Assembly (NCBI GenBank): GCA_016648135.1
Contig: JADDOH010000312.1
Span: 124,001 to 188,000, forward strand
From: Agrypnia vestita
Taxonomy: Eukaryota; Arthropoda; Insecta; Trichoptera; Phryganeidae
Length of the DNA stretch: 64,000 nt
Direction: 5' to 3'
A model generated the notes under the pieces. It was not told where the DNA came from and did not search any database. It saw only the letters and a program-made list of their open reading frames with translations. Position 1 is the stretch's first letter, and every line of letters begins with the position of its first letter. The translations under genes were made by a program, and so were the position numbers. Of this stretch, positions 24,680-35,850 are shown piece after piece.

Positions 24680-25145
24680 AAACCAAAAATGTAATTAAAA
24701 TTTCAACAAAAAAAATATTCTCGACCGTAAAAAAAAATTCGATCCTGCCAGGATTCGAACCCGGCATCTTCTGATCCGCAGTCAGACGTGTTATCCGCTG
24801 TGCCACACAACCCAATGGGCACCATGGCAAAATTATTGTATACAAATAAAAATTGTCATCCAAATGCAGAAACGTACGACATTGGTTAGGGTAATTAATA
24901 TATTGATTATAAAAAACCAAAAATGTAATTAAAATTTCAACAAATAAAATATTCTCGACCGTAAAAAAAAAATTCGATTCTGCCAGGATTCGAAACTGGA
25001 ATCCTCCGATTCGTAGTCAGACGCGTTATCCGCTTCGCCACACGACCCTACGGGCACCGTGGCAAAATTATTGTATACAAATAGAAATCATCATCCAAAT
25101 GCAGAAACGTACGACATTGGTTACGGTAATTAATATATTGATTCC
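24680..25145 (-). repeat. tandem pair of tRNA-Arg(ACG)-derived units
   Basis: Two tandem copies of a unit of about 237 bp (about 24680-24915 and 24916-25145) share the start AAACCAAAAATGTAATTAAA and the end ACGACATTGGTTA-GGTAATTA. Each contains, on the minus strand, a tRNA-Arg-like sequence (24748-24815 and 24981-25050) with TGGCACAGCGGATAACACGT, anticodon arm CTGACTGCGGATCAG (copy 1, anticodon now GCG) or CTGACTACGAATCGG (copy 2, ACG), and B box GGGTTCGAATCC / GTTTCGAATCC. The acceptor stems no longer pair well, so both look like pseudogenes. Confidence 0.7.
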
Positions 25146-25429
25146 AAATCACTGTCAACTGGTTTAAAAGCGGTGTTTACATTGAATTCACAAATTGCAA
25201 GAGAATTTATAATTAAGTGAAAATAGCTCCTTTTGAACAGACATTTCTCATTACTGCCGATCAATTGCTATCCATTTCTACCGATCTCAGAATAAAATTA
25301 AAAATTAATTCCTTATTCAACGAATATAAAAGCAAAAATAAAACCATGCTTTTTTCCTTTCAACCCTCATACCCTCATAAGGCGTTACACAAAATAATAA
25401 AATTGGCATATGAGATACAAATAACTTAC

Positions 25430-25569
25430 TCATGGTATTATTGAAGTATCCTTTGGCAGCCAAAGTTAACGCATTCAATCGCCCTTCACCTCTGAGGTTA
25501 CCCTCAACGTCGACCTGTTTATTTGACATGTCAATCTCTATATCGAAGGAATCTTCTTGTATATCGCTC
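25430..25569 (-). CDS. takeout-like gene, coding exon 4
   Basis: 140 bp, acceptor TATTTACAG|GAGCGATA, donor ACCATGA|GTAAGTT. It encodes 46 residues (SDIQEDSFDIEIDMSNKQVD, then VEGNLRGEGR and on to YFNNTM). The alternating hydrophobic pattern and the V-x-G-N-L-R-G-E-G-R segment match the long beta strands of the takeout/JHBP wrap. The phases (two bases in from exon 3, one base out) fit both neighbours exactly. Confidence 0.9.
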
Positions 25570-26244
25570 CTGTAAATACAATACAGTTTTTAAAAAAATA
25601 TTAACAAACGAGCTAACGGCAGATTTTAGTACAGCACTATAAGGTTTAATCGTCTATAAAATGCTTGGAATTATGATCTATATACCTACAGCAGATTGAT
25701 TTTAAATGTACGAAAATTAAAATCGTGTTTAATCCTATATCTGCAAGATCAAAAAGTGAATGTAATCACGCACATAGTATTTTATGCGTAAACGCGCTCA
25801 TGGCATTTACAGAGTTAATGGCGTCGTTAATGCTTGTCATAAAAAAGGATCCAAAATAAATTCTCCGATCCATCCTTCACGCATTTTATTGCTAAAAACT
25901 AGTGAATGTCTATAACCTGCAAAACTATTTTACTATTTTGTATTTTACTATTATAATAAACTTTTATAAATAACAATAATAAACTATTTTATATCACATG
26001 TAGGTATGCTTTAACTTCTTATTCTTAGAGATACAAAAATTTTAATGAACTCTTTTTAATAAGGTAGATTCAAAACACATTAACTTTTTTATGAATAAAT
26101 TTTGCTTTCCGTGAATACTAACAGAACATTTAAATATATTCTTTTAAATAATATCGGATTTCCATCTCCTATGTATTTATAGAGGGTCAAAATTCAATTA
26201 TTAATATTTTTAATATTTAAAGCATTAACTTTGTCGTCGGATAT

Positions 26245-26470
26245 TTTAGTAAAATGTTAGTTATGTTAGTGTAAACCACTCACTGGGATTTTTAGTCTAC
26301 TGATTTCGAGACGTGCCCTTCGTCAGGACAAACACTACACTAGCATGTAAATACCACTATACACCACATTCTAGTATACTAGTTTTCCTGACGAAGAGAC
26401 TGGTACGTCTCGAAACCGGTAAACTAAAAATCTCAGTAAATGGTTATATACCTACTAATATAACTAATAT
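26245..26470. repeat. inverted-repeat element with CCTGACGAAG arms
   Basis: Left arm TTAGTGTAAACCACTCACTG, GGATTTTTAGTCTACTGATT, TCGAGACGTGCCCTTCGTCA; right arm the complement (TCCTGACGAAGAGACTGGTA, CGTCTCGAAACCGGTAAACT, AAAAATCTCAGTAAATGGTT). The arms are about 75 bp around a spacer of about 70 bp. It lies about 120 bp from exon 3 of the takeout-like gene. Confidence 0.65.
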
Positions 26471-26587
26471 TTGGTTACCAATTTATTAAATTCGATATGC
26501 AGTTCGTTTAATTGAACAAATTATGTTGTTCGATAGGAGAACGACAAGAAATTCCTTCGGAATCCATGAACAAGTGGGAGAACTCAC

Positions 26588-26658
26588 CTTACAGCGTGAA
26601 CTATGGCTTGACCTAAGCCATGGGACGATAAATCAGAGAGTATGGCCTTTCCTGAAAT
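26588..26658 (-). CDS. takeout-like gene, coding exon 3
   Basis: 71 bp, acceptor TTTTTCAG|ATTTCAGG, donor GTAAG|GTGAGTT; phase 0 in, two bases out. It encodes ISGKAILSDLSSHGLGQAIV and three more residues. This is the stretch just after the first strand of the family, where takeout proteins carry a short V-x-G-L type turn (here HGLGQA). It is too short to stand out as an ORF but is fixed by the phases on both sides. Confidence 0.85.
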
Positions 26659-26898
26659 CTGAAAAATTATACAAATTACTTACAAATGTACGAAGTTGAT
26701 ACTAAAGCTAAGTTATTTTAACATCAGATAAAGAATCATATTTATTAGGTAGTTCGATTTTTTTATAAAAGTTTGATAAAAATCTGATAAAAACTCCGGA
26801 ATCACCTACCGTGTTAAAAAATCTGTTGTATTCAATTATGTTTACATATGTACTTACTTATTTTTTTTTAATAACGTAATAATATAATGAGCTATACC

Positions 26899-26942
26899 CA
26901 CAAAACATCTTGCTAGACGTTTGTCTAGCAAGATGTTTTGTG
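26899..26942. repeat. perfect 20-bp hairpin
   Basis: CACAAAACATCTTGCTAGAC at 26899-26918, loop GTTT, exact complement at 26923-26942. It lies in takeout intron 3/2 side sequence about 240 bp upstream (minus sense) of exon 3, i.e. in intron 2. Confidence 0.85.
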
Positions 26943-27895
26943 TAATAATCGACTTTTTATTAACTCCTCTAAATTGGAAATGAGCGTACTATTTGGTACG
27001 GAACCAAGTAATTTATTTTTCAACTTGGGAAAACATATTCCAATGCCCTAGATCCGCATTTATTGTTGATTTTAGGAATTGTTAAACTCAAATTAGCTAC
27101 GCCTCTTGTGTTTCTTCTTGTATAATATAGGTGTATGTACTTAGTTGAATTTTCATAGGAGAGAAGTTTCGAAGTCACCTGATAATGATTAATTGCAATT
27201 CCAATCAATTGAAAAGCATTAAAATTTTCAAGAAAGTACTTTGAAGATGATTCATTAGACTTCGTGCATGAGATAGTATTTCTAGATAAATCCTTCTAAA
27301 GATATTCAACTGTTACTGGATCTAGCAACATAATGCATAATACATCAACAATATATTTATCATCAGGGCTGATGTGGGATGGACCCTGCAATGGAATCCG
27401 AAACGTCGGCCAGAGAGGTTACATATACAGTAGGGTGTCTCACTTTTTTCAACTCTCGATTTTTCAAATTTAATAGTTCTCAAAAGTTGCATTTTTATAT
27501 GTTATTAAATGCTGTATTTACAGTTTTCCTTAATACTGGTACTTTTGGCTAGTTCAAAGGCCTTGAAATATAGAAAAAGTTGCAAAATAACGTTCCAATC
27601 AGAACGATATATTTTTTTTATTTACCAATTGTCTTAGTAATTAAATGCTTTTTTCTAATAATAATATAGCCAGCATAAGGAAAACGCCATATTTAAGTTC
27701 ATTTTGATAATCTGTTAGCTTAAATACCTACCCCCGTTCGGGCAATTTCGGCTTGTTTCGGGTCGCGCTCCCGTTATGCGTGCCTCATTAGGTCAGACTT
27801 CATACCGAACGGTTGTATTTGTTAGCTTACTTGTTTTCAACCGTCGTAAAGTTTCTACATATTATACGTAATAAATTTAAGTGTTTAATTCATTC

Positions 27896-28720
27896 ATGAA
27901 ACGAATCACAATGGCATCGAATCCGTCAAGTACAAAAGAAACCAGAGGTCGTACGAAATTACGTATTTTTGAGAAATATCCTGAAAAATTCAAAAGTACT
28001 ATGTTACCAACTTATGGATATGTTTAACGACATTATGAGTGGGCGCGTCATGAAATGAAACAGTCAAGTAGTTTAGAACCACAAGCAAAAGTCATCACTT
28101 CTCAAGTGACTCGAACCGTTCTTGAAGTTTGGAAAAATGCAAGCATTGTCAGCCAGCTTCTATTATCATATTGCAAACAGTATAGGCTACTATCGAAAAC
28201 ATTCAACAAAGAACCAAAAAGTCAATCATATTTAGAAGAAATAGAAAATTTTATAACTAAATCAACAATTCTTTTTGACATTGCTGCGTGCACATGCAAA
28301 AATTCTTCTTCTTGTAAATGTGGAAAAAATAAAACTGTTCCGATTAAAGACCACCCATTTCTTGAAGACCAACGAACCTTCAGATGCATAGGCATTGGAA
28401 ATATAGTTAAAGGAAGAGAAAATTGAGAAAGTACAAAAAATTTCGAAAAGTTGGCTGAAGTATGTGATCGTTATGGCATATCGCACAGAGCAGGCGCTGC
28501 TATTGCTTCGGCTACACTGAGTGATGTCAGGGAGGCATCAAATGTTGATAAATGACAACAAAATTGTAAGAGAATAGGGTATACGAGAGTTTTGAAAGCT
28601 CGTGCCTCGCAAAAATCATTGTCGAGATCTTTTGTGATACCACAAATCAATTTTGAGAGCGATCATTATTACGACATGATTTCCTGGCAGGATGAGAAAC
28701 TTATACTGACTGAACTACCG
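27896..28720 (+). pseudogene. decayed transposon ORF with a Cys-cluster
   Basis: Begins MKRITMASNPSSTKETRGRT and continues KLRIFEKYPEKFKSTMLPTY, with an in-frame TAA before RHYEWARHEM. The open stretch 28055-28426 includes FDIAACTCKNSSSCKCGKNK (C-x-C-x5-C-x-C, possible zinc ligand set) and HPFLEDQRTFRCIGIG. After a stop it can be followed in other frames (NFEKLAEVCDRYGISHRAGA and VLKARASQKSLSRSFVIPQI). It is a broken element-encoded protein, similar in style to repeated uncharacterised insect proteins; catalytic residues are not recognisable. Confidence 0.7.
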
Positions 28721-28803
28721 CTTTTGAGCTATGTACTTATAAAGTGAAGAGCTGAGGACAGTTTTCGTCGAACGAAATGTCCGAATATTCGATTCTCCCA
28801 AGT

Positions 28804-28855
28804 CCCTGCCACACACAGTCAGTAGAAAGAAATCTACTGACTGTGTGTGGCAGGG
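28804..28855. repeat. perfect 23-bp hairpin inside the unclassified transposon
   Basis: Arm 28804-28826 starts CCCTGCCACACACAGTCAGT. The loop is AAGAAA and the exact complement is at 28833-28855. Confidence 0.85.
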
Positions 28856-30392
28856 AAATGTGTGGATGCCTTAAATTGACGACTGTAGCTGCAGGTTCTG
28901 TCGTAGAGTAAACAGTTAGAGAAAGTTTTATTGCAGCCAAGCAGAATTCCAGGAAAATTATGCCAATTTTTAATTCTAAAAAATAACTTATGCTGTCTTT
29001 AAAAATACTGTTTTTGGAAAATTTTGTATGTTTTAAATTTTTTTTTAAATAATTCAGCTTAAAATTTGCAGTAAATTTTTGTTTTAGTATATTATCTATA
29101 TATATTAAAGAAATTAAGTAATTTGATAAAAATTATGTAGAAGAAAACAGCACTTTTATTACCTCTGAAAAATCATTAAAAACCAACATTTTCAGAATAT
29201 TTGGCTCGCTAGAACCAGCCAAAAGTATACTTGAATTGCAACTTTTTTTGCATTTTTGTGTAGTTATAAATGCAATGCAACTTTTGATAACTATTAAGTT
29301 TAAAAATAAAATTATTTTTTTTCGCCATACAAAGTGACACACCCTAATATACAGGGCAGAATATCCCTGAAAACAATACACAGAAAATTCTGAACGGCCG
29401 TGAAAACAAAAGAACACTTAGAAAAATACTTATTTTCTTTGATTTCTTGTACAATAGAAAAAATATATAATTTACTCAAATAATACTAGATTTTCCAAAT
29501 TCTCTCACCGTTTATTTCAGGAAATTTAAATTATATTAGAATGATAGTATTTACATAAATATATTTAGTGTAGTAAAATGTATGGTAATAATTATGACAA
29601 CCCCAGAATATGAATTAAGTTGCTGTAAAATCAAATAAATTCGAACTTTTTCGAAAGGGTTTATTAACTGGAGAATATTTTATTGTTGAAATATACCCTC
29701 AACTTTGAAACGAAAAGTACATATTAACTTAAGAATTGACGCATGTATTAAGTAGAAAACAAGATTGAGCCAAGGCTGTTTACCAACTAGTGCGAGGATG
29801 TTTACAATCAGGGCAATGCCTCCACTGAAGACTAAAGACATGAACTAACACCAATATTCTTATAAACTTAGCTCGATGCTGAAGCAGTTAACCATAGTTA
29901 AAGAATGAATAGCGATAGTTAACAAAATAGTTAACGATTTATCGCAGCTAATTGATTCAACAGTGAACTTTTTCATATAATTGGTGGAATCGGCGTTAAC
30001 TTTTTATTTGAACGGTTGAGACATTAAAATTCATCTAACTAAAACTATTGCACTTACAAAATTCTTTTTATTATCATTGTTAACGGTATGCATAAGTTAA
30101 TATTTTTTTATTTACAAATTATTTTTAAATTTTCAAAATGATCCGCAAAGGTCCATCTCCGAGACGCGCGCAGCTGGTGGATAATCATGTCGCCAGGGTT
30201 TGAGTGAAATTAAAAAGTTAATTATTTTTATTTTATTTTACGAAAAATAAAAATATTGAGCCAATTATAAGAATTTGCTTGATAAACCTAAAATACTATA
30301 TATTGTACACAAAAGAATAAGGAAACATATGTTACAGATGCACTGAAAAGATCAAAGGGATAAAGAGTTTAAAAGAAGAAGATGTAAAAATA

Positions 30393-30443
30393 AAATTCAA
30401 TACATAACCAACAAGAGTAGCTTGTTGGTTATGTATTGAATTT
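30393..30443. repeat. perfect 23-bp hairpin
   Basis: Arm 30393-30415 starts AAATTCAATACATAACCAAC. The loop is AGTAG and the exact complement is at 30421-30443. Adjacent to the minus-strand SINE; the arm includes CTTGTTGGT, as in the SINE head. Confidence 0.85.
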
Positions 30444-30454
30444 ATATTCATAGA

Positions 30455-30617
30455 GATGCGTACACGGAATACGTGTCACACCAATATTCTTACTGTTTTC
30501 AAACTAAGCTAGACGCTTGTGCTGTGAAAAGAGGACTAACTTGCTGGTCAGGAGAGTGAGGTTCGAACCTTTGGATCACGAGGCGAGAGTCCTAACCAAA
30601 ATACCAAAAAGTTACTC
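30455..30617 (-). repeat. tRNA-derived SINE, minus copy
   Basis: Read on the minus strand: GAGTAACTTTTTGG, then GGTTAGGACTCTCGCCTCGT, B box GGTTCGAACC, GACCAGCAAGTTAGTCCT and CCGTGTACGCATCTCTATG. It is the same family as 31849-32033 but diverged. Its 3' end is adjacent to the perfect hairpin at 30393-30443. Confidence 0.72.
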
Positions 30618-31169
30618 TGTTATATGTATAATAATGTATTCTACAAAGTTTGTCCAAATATATATATAAATATGTCCAAATAAAGGAGTATGGAAATTTT
30701 GTTAAATAATCATTTTAACGTAAGGAATTTTAAAATAAACTTTCATTGAATAAGTCATCATTCAATGGACTGCAGTTTTCACTTTTTTATATTAGATAAT
30801 AATATATTATCATGAACAAAATAAAATAAGTATGATAAGAAAATGAGTTTTATTTCTGGTTTCGTTTAAATGTTATAAATAAAGAAAGAGAAAACATTTC
30901 ATAAACAATTAAAATCAAAGTTATTTTTAGTTTAAATTATAATTCAACATTACAATTCAAAATAATATACATATATTTATTGTGTAATGTATTGTCTGTA
31001 AGTTGTTTACCTTCCCGCTCGTGCAATCTGTCCCGCATAACTTTAAATTAATAATGTATTTAATTGATAACTGCAGCATAATTGAAATCGCAAGTTTGCC
31101 TTGACCTATATATGTAAAACGATTGAAGAATCAATGAAAATAGTATTACAGTAAGAATTTGTTATAATA

Positions 31170-31610
31170 CAGGGTGTAACAGAGCTAGTCCACAATACTT
31201 TATTATACTGTTATTCCTGCCTTAATTATGAGTGGAAAATGTTCGAGCAATCATGACCTAAATATAAATAGTTGTGGAGATGTGCAAAACCATTGTTTGC
31301 ATTTTTTCAATATTTCTGACTTATTTTTTGCAAAGCCTTGAACTATTATTACAGTAACTTCTACCGATTAAGAAAAAATCATTCGTTTCAAGTCAAATAA
31401 AATGATAAAAACCTGGCAAAAAATTATTTTGAATTTCTGCAATATTTTTATCATTCTATTTAACTTGTATAGAAATGAATGAATTTTTCATAATTTATAT
31501 CAGTAACTGTAATCATAGTTCTACATTTTGCAAAAAAATAAGTCAGATGTATTGAAAAAAAATATAAACTCTTATAAGCATTTCTCCATTCTGTATAAAC
31601 GTAGGTATGC
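31170..31610. repeat. dispersed inverted-repeat family, copy 2 (both arms)
   Basis: ACAGGGTGTAACAGAGCTAG opens the copy. TTATGAGTGGAAAATGTTCG, TTTTTTCAATATTTCTGACT and CATTCGTTTCAAGTCAAATA are in the left arm. The right arm repeats these in the opposite direction (GAATGAATTTTTCATAATTT, AAAAAAATAAGTCAGATGTA). The two-arm structure suggests a MITE of about 440 bp. Confidence 0.65.
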
Positions 31611-31848
31611 AGGAGAGATATATTTTTCTACACTTTATTATTTTAACAATGGGTTAACAATTGTATGACAGAAATATTGTGGTTTGTTAATTTTATATTG
31701 TGTTATGAGAATTTTGAGACGTTTAGCGTGAACGTGGGTACAGACTGGGGTAAAGGATTGCACATTGAAAGGAACGTGTTCTATTCGATGTCTTAGAATT
31801 TAATGGAGCATATCCTTCTTATTGGTTTATGATATTAAATGGGATCGA

Positions 31849-32033
31849 GTAGCTTGTTGGTCTATAGTGGTTATGACTCTAGCCTAGTGATTTAGTTAGT
31901 GGTCGCTGGTTCAAGCCCCATTTCAGTAGACCAGCAAGTTAGTCCTATATTCGTAGCACAAGGGTTTAGCTTAATTTTAAAATTGTTTGAATATTGATTG
32001 ATACCTACGCGTTCCGTGTTCACATCTCTAATT
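31849..32033 (+). repeat. tRNA-derived SINE, plus copy
   Basis: Head GAGTAGCTTGTTGGTCTATA followed by a tRNA-like part (A-box-like TAGTGATTTAGTTAGTGG, B box GGTTCAAGCCC), then a tRNA-unrelated body ACCAGCAAGTTAGTCC ... CGCGTTCCGTGTTCACATCT and an A-rich tail. It shares order and sequence with the inverted copy at 30455-30617. Both lie in takeout intron 2. Confidence 0.75.
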
Positions 32034-33466
32034 AAAAAAAATAATAATATCTATCAACAACAACATTAAAACTTTCCATACTGTAAGTAAAGGGATTATT
32101 TCCCTTTGCATGTGATGTAGAAATAGTGCATCATTTATCTACTACATGTTAAGCAAATGCTATTTATTATGAATACAGGAGTTTATTCCACGTTCACAAT
32201 TAAGTACTCTCTATCGTAGATCTAGAAAGAAAAATAAATTCAGAAAAATTACTATTTTTCATTTATCTCGCGTTTATTTTTTTATTCCGTGACTTTAAAA
32301 CGATTTATCGCGTAATTATTTTCTATATTTAGGAAAAAAATTAAAATCGTTTTCAAACTCATCCCATTACCACATTTTTGAAATCTTAATTTTTTTCGAT
32401 ATGCATCATGTACCTACTAACAAGATTTTTTTTTCATTCCACTTAAATCCTGGCCGAGTGGTCACCCCTACCAGTTGAGCGCATCACGTAGAAGGATCTG
32501 AGCGAGATAGCACATAACTCCGCCATTTTGAAGTTTTCAAAATATTTTTTGATGAAAAATATTAATCAATGTTAGTCGTAAACAATAAAACGAATTTTTT
32601 AAATATGCGCAATTTATTTTTTAATTTGAGTAATTTTTTGATTACCTCAAGGTTGTTTAATTCCGCAACGACTCGTGTATCCACATGCCGAGAGATAAAA
32701 TGTTAATTTGCATTATATGACTATATTAAATAATAAATAAATATCACGTCCAGGACATCAATCAGACATAATTACTTAACACCTTAAAATATTTTTTCCG
32801 TCATAAACAAGATCAGCAACAAATAACTCACCAAAATTCACCAAAACCTTTTCACAAAGATTTCATCTCTTTCGAGCTCCAGAAATATTCAATATTCTAA
32901 ACAAAAAACTAAAAACATGTAGCCATGGTCTCGCATTTTTTTCTTCAAAGGTGAAAATCTGGCTCCATGAAAACATGCACAAAAACTGTTAAAAGTCAAG
33001 ATATAACCAAAATTTGAAAAATACTAGTACCTATATGACCATTTACTTTAATCTTTTCAACTACTTTTATTCAGTATCCATTTCACATTATTTTTTTTAT
33101 TATCTATAATATAGAATTAATACCATTATTAAATTTGGTAACAATGAATTATTATTATTACTTATTTTTTATTGGCACTAAGATTTATTCATATAATAGC
33201 TACTTTATACAAATAATAAATATTCTTTCACATGTACTGTACTTACTGGGAGAGCACTGTCTGCTATAATACAGTAAATTACTAGTGTAGCAGACAGGGC
33301 GTCAAATTAATGTAGTGTTTACATTGCTCTCAAGACCCTCAGCAACAATAAAACACGCTTCTATAATTTTGTAAACATTATAAAAAGTTGTCACCTATGA
33401 ATGTAAAATAAATCTATCTAATCTAAAAAAAAAATCGATAAATCTGATATTATAAACACCTCAAAC

Positions 33467-33636
33467 CTGATTTTGTTTGTACTCCATGGTTAATTCTTTT
33501 TCTAAAAAAGGGTCCAAGGCTACGAGTTTCAGCTGGGGAACTCCGTGAGACACAGTTTTTATGGCAGATTGTATACTTTTTTTGAGACATTGGTCCATGT
33601 CAGGATCATCTCGTTCACACACTTGAAAGATATCGG
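33467..33636 (-). CDS. takeout-like gene, coding exon 2
   Basis: 170 bp between acceptor TTTCACAG|CCGATATC and donor AATCAG|GTTTGAG, entering at phase 1 and leaving at phase 0. It encodes 56 residues beginning DIFQVCERDDPDMDQCLKKS. The two cysteines ten residues apart are the conserved N-terminal disulfide pair of the takeout/JHBP family, followed by the usual VPQLKLVALDPF stretch leading into the first beta strand. Confidence 0.9.
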
Positions 33637-34794
33637 CTGTGAAAATTAAAAACACGTTTAATAAATATGTAACATTAAATGCAGCTTAATTAGGGTTTAT
33701 CTTTTCTAAAATCTATATTATTTTTAATATATAGTCAGACTGAAACACTGTTCTAGTTCATAGGATTCAGATTATTATTGTTCCGAATTATGATATCATT
33801 TGAATTTCCAGAAAGAGTCCTATTCCTTATTTTAAATCCAATAATATTATAATTTACAAAAAGATAACGCTATTTTTAACATGATTCAAAAATACCAAAA
33901 TAAGTTTTTAAATTCTCTTAAAATTTTGGTACGTATGTATATGGATTTAAGCTGTTGTAATTAAACGAATTAACTTTGTTTATAAGTACATAAGTTAACT
34001 CGTTTAATAATAAATTGAGTAACCACAAAGTAATAGCAAAATACCACAGTATAATATTGCATGTTAACTTGATATTTCACCCTTTTGACAAAAGCGGATT
34101 TTTCTAACTTTGAGTTTTCTGTCTCATTGCTTTCTGCATAACCACTCAATTATCCAATGAGATGTTATGATGGTAAAGTAATTTAATGTATCTGAATTGC
34201 ATAAAAAACCGGAAGTTATTTCCACTTTCACTCAAGATTTAAATGACTCATCATTATCCGGAAATTTGCGCCACACTATGTCCTGTAACTCGTAGAAAGT
34301 AAGAGGTTCTTGTAGTACATATATTAGTATCATACAAGTATTTAGAATATAGCGTATTCTTTAATTCAAGCTATCTTAAAGATACCAATTCTCACATTTA
34401 TGAAAATTAAATAAATTTGAATATTGTTCGTTGTACATGAAAGTGGCGATATCAAAATGAGAAAAATCAACTTCAATGGAAGAAACATTTTCTAACAACA
34501 ACCAAGTTTGTTGAGGCAGTCTAATATTCCGTTTCAAAATTCCAACAAATAAAATCCATGTACCATACAGGGTATCTCGTAGCTAGTAGCAAAAAATTCG
34601 GGGATCATTTTTCATTCAATTTTGAATATAAAATATTCCTTAGGTACACTTTGGGTGAAACTTTGACAGTTACAAAAATAAGTTTGTGTAGCGTAGAATT
34701 AATACACATTTATAAAAAGCAAGGAATCTTAGAAAAATCATTGACCTCGCCCCTAATCAGTCAACTCTAAGTAGTACTTAGTATTTAAGTCCTA

Positions 34795-35065
34795 AGTTTA
34801 GTAACAAACATAATAATTTCGTTGTCTGTTCGTCTGTTCGTCCGTCCGTCCGTTCGTCTATCTGACTGTCCCCGTAACTTCGTGTAACGTCCGTAATTTC
34901 GTTCGGGCTTGAACCCCGGGTCACCAAACCCGAACCGGCCGCTTCACGCATGTTGTTACTGCCGCCTCTCCGTGGAGCGCCAAAAAGATGCTATAAATAT
35001 AAACTAGGGCTTAGCAAAGACGCGAACTAATGTTCCGTCATTTTTGACTGGTTGCAGCTAGTTAG
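34795..35065. repeat. dispersed repeat (Helitron- or SINE-like), copy A
   Basis: ATAATAATTTCGTTGTCTGT, then CGTCCGTCCGTCCGTTCGTC, TAACGTCCGTAATTTCGTTC, GAACCCCGGGTCACCAAACC and GGGCTTAGCAAAGACGCGAA, ending TTTTTGACTGGTTGCAGCTAG. Related copies are at 12737-12960, 47985-48235 and, inverted, 22175-22470. Class undetermined. Confidence 0.55.
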
Positions 35066-35284
35066 TAATATTACTGAAGATGGTGGGTCAGCATTGAAAA
35101 CGATATGATAATTATTAATAATAAATAGTGAAAGTAAACATTGTTGTTATTTTAAAATAATATTTTTTTATATATCCTACTAGCTGTTCGTAACCGGCAT
35201 TGCACGGATTAAGGATTAAGTTAAAAATAAGTTTGTTGGGGAAAACAAAGGTTCCATTGTTTTGCAAGGCCTCCAATAAAAACA

Positions 35285-35850
35285 ATGTTTCCATTTAATC
35301 AACGCTGGGATGTCCGGAAAGGAAATATGGCCTGTTTTACCCGCCGGGTAATAAAGAATGAGTTTACAAAATTTGGATCAGATAATACAAACGGTGTAGA
35401 TTTGTACAGAACACATATTAGAGGAGGAAGAGAGAAATGTAGCCTATCTTACCCGCCGGGTCCTAAAGAATAAGTATCAAAATTGGGTCAGATCAGGCAA
35501 TCAAAGAATTTACATGGAAAATATATCGGGAGGAGGCGATGGGACATAGGCGAGGGGGAAGTGTCACCTATGCTACCCGCCGGGTACTAATGAATAAATA
35601 TGCAAAATTTGGATCAGATTGGTCAAACGGTTTTGTATTAAAAAATGTTGTGATGAAGGCAAAGGGACAATGTTGCTTATGTTTTCCGCCGGATTCTAAA
35701 AAATAAGAATGCAAAATTTGGATCAGATCGGTCAAACGGTGTGGATTTGTACAGGACATATATCAGGGCGAGGAGGTAGGGTATAGGGGTAGAGGGAAAT
35801 GTCGCCTATGTTATCCGTCGGGTCCTAAAGAATAAGTATGCAAGATTTGG
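35285..35850. repeat. minisatellite-like array with palindromic ACCCGCCGGGT core
   Basis: Five units of about 112-126 bp with cores at 35339, 35451, 35575, 35684 (TCCGCCGGA) and 35813 (ATCCGTCGGGT). Each is followed by TAAAGAATAAGTATGCAAAA-like text, TTTGGATCAGATCGGTCAAA and CGGTGTGGATTTGTACAG. The upstream CTACTAGCTGTTCGTAACCG (35177-35197) is the start of a repeat that is widespread in Lepidoptera (from memory). Confidence 0.7.

Larger units (their letters stand above)
27431..29346 (+). mobile_element. unclassified DNA transposon with long inverted repeats
   Basis: About 1.9 kb bounded by inverted ends TAGGGTGTCTCACTTTTTTC (left) and the complement of TAGGGTGTGTCACTTTGTAT (right). The inverted similarity extends inward for about 150 bp (TAATAGTTCTCAAAAGTTGC versus TAATAGTTATCAAAAGTTGC; also ACTTTTGGCT). 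It carries one decayed ORF on the plus strand. It lies in takeout intron 2. I do not recognise the superfamily; the internal part seems shortened, with a perfect 23-bp hairpin at 28804-28855 in the 3' half. Confidence 0.75.

Noticed and set aside
24657..25145. Two functional tRNA-Arg genes
   Set aside because: Acceptor stems contain mismatches, one anticodon is changed and the other anticodon stem is disrupted; treated as a tRNA-derived repeat.
35285..35850. CRISPR-like array
   Set aside because: Units are long, diverged throughout and lack short constant repeats with unique spacers; it is a eukaryotic minisatellite.
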